Positions 55,501 to 64,000 of a stretch of DNA of 64,000 nt are shown piece by piece. Each line of letters opens with the position of its first letter. The stretch's first letter is position 1. Source of the DNA: Centroberyx gerrardi (taxonomy: Eukaryota; Chordata; Actinopteri; Beryciformes; Berycidae). The stretch spans positions 15,160,190 to 15,224,189 of the forward strand of contig NC_135999.1 in assembly GCF_048128805.1 (NCBI RefSeq), written 5' to 3'. The notes below the pieces were generated by a model. It saw only the letters and a program-made list of their open reading frames with translations. It was not told the DNA's origin and ran no database searches. A program made the position numbers and the translations under genes.

Positions 55501-55802
55501 TGGTCGCATATGCATAGTTATTTGCCAACATTTTTTGTGCTATTATGGCTAACTCCTACACCTCCCAATGTTTTTGTTTTCCATTTCTGTTTTTGTGCCA
55601 GTCTAAAACTCTTATGATATGAGATCTTTCATTAGATTGAGCATGAAATTAGGACGTAGGTCAGTGAAGGAACTCCCTAAAAACACAGCATTTTGACCAA
55701 TTTTGATGCACTTTGTGTAGCTAACCGCCCCCCCATACTGCGTGAGTATTATGAGTATGGTTTAATGTAAAAGAGTATTAAGCCTGCTGCTACTGCACGT
55801 GT

Positions 55803-55873
55803 ACACACACACACACCCACACACACACTACACACTACACGTTACACATGCTACTACTGCTGCTACTGCACAT

Positions 55874-55913
<40 letters not shown>

Positions 55914-55960
55914 ACCCACACCACAACCACACACACATGTACACAAACCACAACCACACA
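55803..55960. repeat. CA-rich microsatellite
   Basis: Interrupted CA/ACACACCC tracts, with a TGCTACTACTGC segment repeated between them. Confidence 0.85.
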
Positions 55961-56083
55961 CACCATCTCTAACCTAATAACTAAACTTAACCATTTCCAG
56001 CGTTATACCTAAACCATGTGTTGCTAGTCAAGGAGCGGCGCTGGTCAAAATGCCATGTTTTTAGTTTTTTGAGTCCTGGTCAC

Positions 56084-57383
56084 TAGGGCTGTAACAATAA
56101 CCGCAATATTGCAATACCGCGCTATTGACAAGCCAACCGCGGTGGATGGCAAGCAACCGCCACAACCGCGCTATGTTCACGTTTTTTATTTTTTTCATGA
56201 GGCTAGGCACTTCTTGTTTTACACTTCAATGCGTGTGTATTGAATGTTAAATACATTCATAATGAAAACAATAAGAGTGTATTGTTTCCCGCCAACAGCG
56301 TTTATATGGAGCCTTTTAATCAGAATAGTAGCCCAATCAGAATAAAAATGCCTCATATAAAGGCCTCAATAAGAATAAACTGGCCGATCCGAATGAAATT
56401 TCATTCCGTTTGAGAGGGGTGGTTTAACCCTTTCATAATCCGGTCGATGGATAAAATTTCATCATGTAAACACTCATTCCGATCACTTTCTTTATCTCGC
56501 CTCTTTCTGCACATGCTCGCGCATTTAACGTAAGTCACGTCAATTACGTTACCCTATTTTTCCGGGAGGAACCCCGGGGCGCTCGGGCTTGATGTAGGCG
56601 GCGCAGCCCGTTTTTATATCAAGTCCTGACTCCGCCTCTCCGGGCCAGTTTCGGTTTACAGCGGTGAAAATTACAAATGGACCCAATCATTGCGGGGGCA
56701 AAACAAAACGTCTTTTTCTGACACTTATGGAGTCGTAGGTTTTGATAAAACTGTTGCTTCATCAGAAAGAACAGCAGTAAAGAAATAACCGACGCAGGTC
56801 CATCTTTTAAAAACATAAGCCCGTGTTAAGAGTGCTGGATTTGGTGTTTTGCACGTCAGAAACTTTTATTCTGATTACATACTGTGGAGCATGTAAACGC
56901 ACATCTCAATGCGATCGTTATATTTAGTGCTCATGTAAACACTTGCGTGACAATCTTCCTTCGGAATGATTTCATTCAGAATGAAAAAAAAATGTCTCAT
57001 GTAACCGCAGTCGTCACTAGATTTAGTGACTTTTCAGACCCCCCTGGCGACTTTATTTCTGAAAAGCGACTAGCGACAAATCTGGCGACTTTTTCTTACC
57101 ATGGGGAACAATGTTAAAGTGTTGAATCCCAAAGCATTTGCCAATAAATTGGTTCGGCTGATGCCGGTTTGCTCTACTTGCTTGTCATCCAGAGAGGTCT
57201 GATGGTCACAGCGCTACACAGCGTAGCCCCCCTCCCTCCGCTGCGAGCGGAGACTGTAGGTTATATATTGATATGCAAATTAGCATGTGACGTCATCCGG
57301 CGACTTATCGCATACACCGCATACCGCGCTGTTGAGCCACCCTAAATCACCGCAGGGGAAATTCCTTCACCGCGACAGCCCTA
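56084..57383. mobile_element. Non-autonomous hAT DNA transposon, 1.3 kb
   Basis: Ends TAGGGCTGT... and ...ACAGCCCTA form short inverted repeats. They are flanked by a perfect 8-bp direct repeat CTGGTCAC (56,076-56,083 and 57,384-57,391), the target duplication length of hAT elements. The interior has CCGCGGT-type words near both ends and no transposase frame. A piece at about 56,290-57,010 has loosely inverted ends (TTATATG / CATGTAA with TCAGAAT words) and may be a second small element nested inside. Confidence 0.85.
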
Positions 57384-58680
57384 CTGGTCACTGAACTGAA
57401 CAGAAATTCTACACACCCCTCAGGGTGATACCATGTGCACTCGACACCCCTGTGTAATTTCCACCTACTGTAATGTTCTTATACTATCTGCAGTAGACAT
57501 TTATTTTCTATACCTATGGTGCAATACATTTTTCATGGACAACATAAATTGTAATACTGTGCAATGCTCATGTTAAACAATGTTATACTACTGTAAGTGC
57601 AATATCGTTGCTGCTATTCTTTGTGGACGATATGAATACTGCTAGATGCAACATGGGGCGGGAAAGTGATAGTCGCCCTCTGGTGGTAACGCTCCTACCT
57701 CAGAGAGAAATACCTTGAATTCTCCATACAGAATTTTATTTTAAAAAAAACAACAAGATGTCTCAGGATACATTGCAATATTAAGGCAGCGATAGCGCTT
57801 TGACATTTGACAGACGAAACTGTTTTATCGATCAGTGTTTTTATAGTTTGTAGTTCATTGTTGTATGTATCTCAAAAAGCCTGTGATTACAATATCTGTT
57901 GGTAGGGATTTGTAATAATTTTTTGAAAATTGGCCAGCACTTTCCCTCCCCACTCCTGTTAAAAGTGCAGTACTGCTTGTAAGTGCAATACTTCATCTGT
58001 GTTACCCGAATCTCTTCTTCATATAGTTTCATTAATCTTTGTGTATTTTAATGCATAGTATTTTAATTATTCCTTATGACCCTGTTTATAGGATTTATCT
58101 GCCCAAATGGCCAAAAAAGAATCAAACAATATATACATATATTTGTCCATGTTTTTGTATATTTTACTGTTCTTCCCTGCACCTATTGTCCACCACCCTG
58201 GTGGGGGATCCCTCTCGGACGTGGCCTAGCCAAGGTTTCTTCCATTTTTTTTCCTAATTAGGTTTTTTGGCAGTTTTTCCTTGTATGCTCAGAGGGTTTA
58301 AGTCTGGTGGTGCCGGGTATCCTAGGCAAGATTAGGCAGGTTTGTTAGGCTGCTTTGCCCTGTCAACATGCCGGTACATTTTATTTTATGATTATTTAGA
58401 TCTAGTTAGGCTTTTGTTTTCCTGTCTCCTTTTTCTGTTTTCTTTTTTTTCTGTCTCTGTAAAGTCCTTTTTCTAGGGAGTTTTCCTTCCTTGTATGATT
58501 GAGAGTTAACATCAGTAATTGTTTGCTTTTTATGCACTCTGTGACTGTAACTGTGATTAAGTGCTATACAAATTAACCTGGCTGTGCAGATTTTGTGAGT
58601 GGGACCATTTTGAAATGTTTTTAATAAAAGTGATTACTTTGACCACAGACTCTGTCTTTCCTTAGACTAGAGACTTAGTT
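57384..58680. other. Non-coding region with a dispersed-repeat 3' tail
   Basis: 57,392-58,190 shows nothing I recognise. About 58,195-58,570 (GGGATCCCTCTCGGACG, CCAAGGTTTCTTCCATTTT, TTTTTCCTTGTATG, GTGCTATACAAATTAA) resembles a dispersed sequence seen at the 3' ends of many teleost repeats and transcripts. I cannot assign it to a family from recall. The short frames are not supported. Confidence 0.35.
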
Positions 58681-60794
58681 AATTAACTAGAGAGATAGTT
58701 AGTAGGAAGGCTATTGTGTAAAAGCTGGAAGGTACAACAGGTGGTAAAACAGGTATAGATAACATCAACTGACTGCATCTACACACTGGTACTGATACTG
58801 GTACTATATACAGTATGTACCAGTAGCTCTGTGTGTGCGTGTGTGACACGTTGAAGAGTGAAAAAATGAGAAGTGTGTGTGTCCAAAAACGTGAGTGAGA
58901 GAAATGCTGTAAGGTACTAGTAGTATGAAGAGTACAACGAGTAGGAAGGCTTATATATAAAAGCTGAAAGGTACAACAAGTATGAAGAGTGGATATATAT
59001 TCAGTAGAAAAAACAGAAAATACGAAAGTGACAAGTAATAATGTTAGAAATGTACTAAAATGTAATAATACTAAGAAGTAAAAAAGGTATGAAAATATGT
59101 AAAAGACATGTTGAAATGGAGAAGAGTGAAATAAGCACAAGAGCTGCATGTGTAAGAGAGCAGCAGAGCAGCAGAAACTACTGTGAAATAGAGTGGAAAT
59201 GTACTAAAATATACTAAAATGTAACAATACTAAGAAGTAAAAAGATATAAAAATGTGCAGTTGGTAGGAAGAGTAGGAAGGCTTATGTGAAAAGCTGGAA
59301 GGTACTAGTAGTATGAACAGTAGGAAGAGTAGGAAGGCTTATATATAAAAGCTGAAAGGTACAAGAAGTATCAATAGTATGAAGAGTGGATATATATTCA
59401 GTAGAAAAAACAGAAAATACGAAAGTGACAAGTAATAATGTTAGAAATGTACTAAAATGTAACAGTACTAAAAAGTAAAAAGGTATGAAAATATATAGTT
59501 GGTAGGAAGACTATGAGGGCGAACAAACTATCTGTTAGTAGGAAGGCTTATGTGAAAAGCTGGAGGATACTAGTAGTATGAAGAGTAGGAAGGCAGTGAC
59601 AAGTAATAATGTTAGAAATGTACTAAAATGTAATAATACTAAGAAGTAAAAAGGTATGAAAATATGTAAAAGACACGTTGAAATGGAGAAGAGTGAAATA
59701 AGCACAAGAGCTGCATGTGTAAGAGAGCAGCAGAAACTACTGTGAAATAGAGTGGAAATGTACTAAAATATACTAAAATGTAAATACTAAGAAGTAAAAA
59801 GTTATAAAAATGTGCAGTTGGTAGGAAGAGTAGGAAGGCTTATGTGAAAAGCTGGAAGGTACTAGTAGTATGAACAGTAGGAAGAGTAGGAAGGCTTATA
59901 TATAAAAGCTGAAAGGTACAAGAAGTATGAATAGTATGAAGAGTAGGTATATATTCAGTAGAAAAAAACAGAAAGTAAGAAAGTGATAATAATAAGTAAT
60001 AATGTTAGAAATGTACTAAAATGTAACAATACTAAGAAGTAAAAAAGGTATGAAAATATGTAAAAGACATGTTGAAATGGAGAAGAGTGAAATAAGCACA
60101 AGAGCTGCATGTGTAAGAGAGCAGCAGAGCAGCAGAAACTACTGTGAAAAAGAGTGGAACACTACTGTCAAACAAACGTTAATATCTCAAAAACTATACA
60201 TCGCATCGCTTATATATTGACATTGTGAGTGAGAGCAGAAGCAGCTGAAGGGTTTGATGTATAATATGTGTATGTAGTGTTAAAGTTGTGTGAACTGTCA
60301 CAGTTTTAAAATGTGTGAATTTAGTAAAAAGTACAGCCTGTAAAGTCTGCTAGAGTGAATTGTGACATCACGCACTGATGGCAGCCTATGGAGCGTAGCT
60401 CCATAGGCTGCCATTATAAAGGTTGAAAAAAGTATAAAACTTAAACTGCGATTACTCAAAAAGTACAAAAGGTATAAAAAATCTGAATTAAAGTGCTAAA
60501 GTACTAAAAGTGGTGACCCGTTTAAAGTTTGAATGGAGTTTCTAGCTTAAAGTATGAAAGAGTAGTTAGAGTTCAAAGAGGGCATGGTTTGAACATTCCG
60601 CCCATATACTTCCATTGTAAAAAAAAGTAGAAAAAAGTAGAATAGTTTAAAAAGTAGAATAGATATCAAAAAGTTGAATACATGCGCCCATGTCCTAAAC
60701 AAGCTGAACATTTTAAAATTTGAACGGAGTTTCTAGCTAAAAGTATGAAGGAGTAGATAGGTGCCAAAAAAGTGTACGGATTAATAATAATAAT
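58681..60794 (+). mobile_element. 3' body of element A3 (family A sequence)
   Basis: The same AT-rich 'gtaggaaggcttatgtg' sequence as A1, A2 and 1-950, with an internal direct duplication of about 557 bp (starts near 59,257 and 59,814). Ends at GTGTACGGATTAATAATAA before the palindromes. No gene. Confidence 0.65.
60378..60414. repeat. Perfect 17-bp-arm palindrome made by local inversion
   Basis: Arms 60,378-60,394 and 60,398-60,414 around GTA are perfect reverse complements. The matching place at 555-580 and in A1 and A2 has CTCTAGCGTA before the right arm and no left arm. So the left arm is an inverted copy of the neighbouring sequence that replaced a few bases, and it destroyed the CACTCTAGC arm of the internal hairpin. 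Confidence 0.9.
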
Positions 60795-60994
60795 AAAGAG
60801 CGAGAAGATTATACCTGTGATTGCTGAGTCAGCAATCACACAATAAAGAGCGAGAAGATTATACCTGTGATTGCTGAGTCAGCAATCACACAATAAAGAG
60901 CGAGAATATTATACCTGTGATTGCTGAGTCAGCAATCACACAATAAAGAGCGAGAATATTATACCTGTGATTGCTGAGTCAGCAATCACACAAT
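60795..60994 (+). repeat. Four tandem 50-bp family A 3' ends with palindromes
   Basis: Units at 60,795, 60,845, 60,895 and 60,945, each AAAGAGCGAGAAKATT..., contain the 25-bp palindrome (60,816-60,840; 60,866-60,890; 60,916-60,940; 60,966-60,990). The first two have GAAGATT and the last two GAATATT. Each palindrome contains TGCTGAGTCAGCA. The host unit starts within the final bases (boundary 60,993/60,994). Confidence 0.92.
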
Positions 60995-61745
60995 TAAAAT
61001 ATATATCAATGTAGCAGTCATGCCAATGAATGACTTATACCAGTTTAACTTGAAACCAACTAGTTCCCTACCTGAAATGATTTTTCTTTCAAGATTTTTC
61101 TTTCTTTTTTCAGATTTTACATGTAATTGTGTGTTCTTCTCGCTCTATATTATTATTTTTATTCCTTATGTTTTTTCAAAATAAATGGTGATTTCTTAAT
61201 TCTTTTGTCACTTTGTGGTGAGAGTTGGAGCTAACAGTGACTTCAGGGCTGAGTAATGTGACTGTGCCTCCTCAGGCCGTTACATAGCCTACTGCATGCA
61301 AGGGATGCTGTTCTGACCTACAACCTGCCTGCTCCCATAGTCCACACACCAGCAGCTTCCCACAGCCTGTCTGAGGTAATACTGCTTTTATCCACAAGGG
61401 GAAGCAAAGCTACTAGTCTGGAGTATGGCAGTGTTATTATCTGGTGCACTGACATATGAGCCTGTCTAACTGACTGAGCTGTCTAACTGCCTGCCTAACA
61501 AATCATCTGTCTAACTGACCTCCTGTCTGACTGACCTGTCTAACCAAACGACTGTCTAACTAAGACCTAACTCACTGACCTGTCTAACTATAATATTTTA
61601 CTCTTGTTTTGTTTGTTCAATATCTTTTCATGCTGCACAGTCACACAATCACACGCATTTTGTCCAGAAAATATTCCATAGTTCAGTTTTATCATTGCAG
61701 AGTAAAAAAATCGCTAGGCCTATGTTCTTTTTATGCTTTGTTAAC

Positions 61746-61806
<61 letters not shown>

Positions 61807-62385
61807 GCTGGCAGCTAATGGGGATTCATCAATAAACAACAATAATTAGAATCATTAGGCTACATAGGCTACAATGTGACTGAAACTTCAGATGTAAAAT
61901 AGATTTAAAAAAAAAAAAAGACAAAAGAAAAAAAGATTATATTAGGCTATATTATAGTGCTTGGTAGCCTGTTTCCTGATAGGCGTGTGATTGCATCTTT
62001 ATTTTTGCAGCCCTAGGCTATATGTTATCTGGCATAAGCCCATATGGCTATGAATGCTGTGAAAAGGACTTTTTTTGGGGAAATTTGCATTTTCAACTAC
62101 AGATTCCTTCTAAAATATATTCTTTATTTTCACTTTGGTGCTTTATTATTCTCCAAAAACATTATTATTCTCCCTACAACGCCATCATGATCATCATGAA
62201 TATGGCAAGATAAAACAATCTTGGTAGAGTAAATTAGCTCTGTAAATGTATTCATTCTCTCGGTATAGACTCTGAGGGGGGTTGATAGAGAAATGGATGA
62301 TTTTGCGATAGAGCGTATGTGTTCCCTCCATCTCCTCTGCACCGACACGCCCCTACAGGCCCATGCTGCGCACTGTGGATGCAAG

Positions 62386-62449
<64 letters not shown>

Positions 62450-63445
62450 GTCAAGCCTGCGAGAAGGAGACAGTGCTATACCGGAAGTTAGTAGATTTTG
62501 TCTTTAAAAAATAAAAGCATTTTATTAGGCTTTACAGAACAACAAAATCTCATCTTTGTACTCTGTCCTCTTCCTTCATTATGTTTGTTATTTATTTACT
62601 TTCACTTGATGCTGGAAGTGACATGTTTATTATTATATGTTAGTGTTTGGCATGTACAGATTAATATTGTTGTTTCTATTTTCACTCACTGTTGAACTCA
62701 TCAGATGTATAATCCCAACTCATCGTTTTTGCACACCTGTAAGTTATACAATAACGAATAAATTAATTATACATGCCTAGTGCGCATTTTCTCCCTCCTT
62801 CTGCTGTTGCAGCTGAAGTGCCACTGTGCCAGTTGATTACTAAAGTAAAACAACTGCCAACAAAACACATTTTTCATTGCCTATGGGGTATGTTTGTATT
62901 GTATTGTAAGTTGTATTTATTTTTACACACCTTCAACCAGAGAGAAAAGTAATCAGGCTTTACTTTGTTTGTGCACTTTATTTTGTAGCCTAGTTAGACT
63001 CTTGTTATTGTTTATTTTCTATTTTATTTTACGCTTACATCCTATTTTTCTTTTTTCCCTGCTGTAAGATGAAGAAGACGAAGAAGTCTAGCTGCTTCTC
63101 TGCACTGTGGAACTGGGCCCGGCGTTGTCCAGCACTCTCCATTTACAGATCATTCATCTCCTTAACGTTGTATTAAACTTTGACTTATTTGTTTCCAAGC
63201 TTGTCTTTCAGGTGGAGTTCCAGCTCATCCAGACGCCCCATGAAGGATTATTAAATGGATGCAGAGTGACCAGAGCACCAGGATCCAGGGACCAAACTAG
63301 AGTCAGAGCTCTAGAGAGCTCTACATCTATATGTTAACATCTCAAAAAACATCTTTTAGCACTCACAACAGCTGCAGACACTACTGCTGTCGTTTACGTT
63401 GTCGTAAAAGATGACCCTTTCTAGTTCCAGTTAATTTCAAGTCAA

Positions 63446-63451
63446 TTTATT
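63446..63451 (-). terminator. Poly(A) signal, kinase unit 4
   Basis: AATAAA on the minus strand, matching 3,428-3,433 of unit 1. Confidence 0.4.
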
Positions 63452-63563
63452 AATAACACAACAAAATGATGTCATACATTGTGTAATACAGTAGGTGCTG
63501 GGACAAATGGCCAGATGGACAGCAATGTGGACAATGGCAATGAGGCAGAGACGTCTACAGGAA

Positions 63564-63610
63564 CTAGAGCAGCACCCAAATCCACCGGCAGGTAGAAACA
63601 CAGCGTTGGT
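63564..63610 (-). CDS. Last alternative 3' exon of kinase copy 4 (partial gene)
   Basis: Matches 3,546-3,592 of copy 1: acceptor at 63,611-63,612, then codons for the end RCVSTCRWIWVLL and stop. The rest of copy 4 is outside the window. Confidence 0.4.
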
Positions 63611-64000
63611 CTGAAAGAGAGGAGAGACAAGCAGTCAGACACACACACTCAGAGAGACATACTGAGCCTGATGTGCTGTCTAAGCTAAGGTAGGAGAAGA
63701 CGCTGCTGGGGTCGGTCACATGACAGTGAGAATAAACAGTTTTCATTTGAGGTCATTCAGCCTCAAATGAAAAGTAAATCCGCCATGTTTGTTTTTGTTC
63801 TATCCTATCCAATGTTAGATGTTAGACTTAGAGGAAAATAATTACAACTATCCCTTAATATGGTTTAAGCTTGAAGCCCAGTTGATGTAAATCAAGTCTC
63901 CACTTTGGAGCCAGGCTCTTAAAAAATACTATAATGTGGCTCCTGACCAGCAGTTTAAGAATCACTGCTCTGATGTAATGGCCATTACACCCTACAGTCA

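Larger units (their letters stand above)
31496..60993 (+). mobile_element. Composite block of five head-to-tail Helentron-like elements
   Basis: The block starts CTAGAAAGG after ...cttaa and ends CACACAA before ttaaaa. The junctions of units 1/2 (11,301/11,302) and 2/3 (21,619/21,620) read ...ttaa/ttaaaa with nothing between, so they are paralogous empty sites. No bases are duplicated at the ends. Element starts at 31,496, 33,049, 35,825, 41,613 and 43,049 all begin CTAGAAA right after an AATAATAA-type end of the element before. This fits rolling-circle elements inserting beside each other or as a concatemer. The inner boundaries are read from the repeated starts. Confidence 0.7.
43049..60993 (+). 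mobile_element. Large element A3 carrying the Helentron gene
   Basis: The 5' end is that of family A: hairpin 43,059-43,078, GTGTGATTGCTGA 43,079-43,091. Family A sequence continues to about 43,858. About 14.8 kb of other sequence follows, including the Rep/helicase/endonuclease frames. Family A sequence resumes near 58,685 and ends with the palindromes. Either this is the autonomous parent from which the short A elements derive by internal deletion, or a separate Helentron inserted into a short A element. I could not find separate Helentron ends at the inner borders. Confidence 0.45.
60994..64000. repeat. Fourth kinase unit, left part only
   Basis: Begins with TTAAAATATATATC right after the transposon block and is cut by the window edge. 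It covers the intergenic part, GATA (61,746-61,805) and GA (62,388-62,446) tracts and the last exon and poly(A) signal of a kinase gene copy 4. In its first 1.8 kb it shares variants with unit 1 only, such as gacttatacc, ctatgaatgctg and ttaggctttac. Further on it shares variants with unit 2, such as gtgccagttg, ctccttaacg and ggggtcggtc. It therefore looks mosaic. Confidence 0.93.

Overview
This is vertebrate, almost certainly teleost fish, genomic DNA. It has spliced genes with GT/AG introns, long GATA, GA, CA and AGY microsatellites, and a Helentron (a Helitron lineage with an added endonuclease) of the kind known from fish. I see no prokaryotic features, rRNA, tRNA or CRISPR array.

Layout. 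Positions 1-1,011 are the right end of a transposon block that continues to the left of the window. Three near-identical tandem units of about 10 kb follow (1,012-11,301; 11,302-21,619; 21,620-31,495). Each carries one minus-strand gene for a CDKL-type protein kinase with a long C-terminal extension. Nine coding exons with matching phases give a 647-residue protein in copies 1 and 2. Copy 3 has lost the activation segment and a splice donor through a deletion of about 406 bp and is a pseudogene. Four more exons downstream, all in phase 1, could give a second C-terminus by skipping exon 9. Each copy has its own promoter with an RFX X-box, which fits a ciliary kinase.

Positions 31,496-60,993 are a 29.5-kb block of head-to-tail Helentron-like elements: A1, B1, B2, A2 and A3. 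The block sits exactly between an A and a T of a site that is still empty at the junctions of units 1/2 and 2/3. No target duplication is visible, as expected of rolling-circle transposons. The two families share a layout: a 5' hairpin, then a subterminal sequence that is the inverted repeat of a palindrome at the 3' end. The arms differ in sequence between families but keep their pairing. The last element, A3, contains a nearly whole Rep/helicase/endonuclease gene (45,980-52,941) broken by two frame changes and one stop. It also holds a duplicated region with exon-like pieces, and a hAT element with a perfect 8-bp target duplication. The 3' palindromes have multiplied in tandem, 15 copies in B1 and four in A3. 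The family A palindrome contains a perfect Maf/AP-1-type site, TGCTGAGTCAGCA.

From 60,994 to the end is the start of a fourth kinase unit. Its left flank and first 1.8 kb resemble unit 1, after which it matches unit 2. This suggests a higher-order repeat of about 60 kb (three kinase units plus the transposon block) with exchange between copies.

All exon models and element boundaries were read by eye; no search or alignment program was run.
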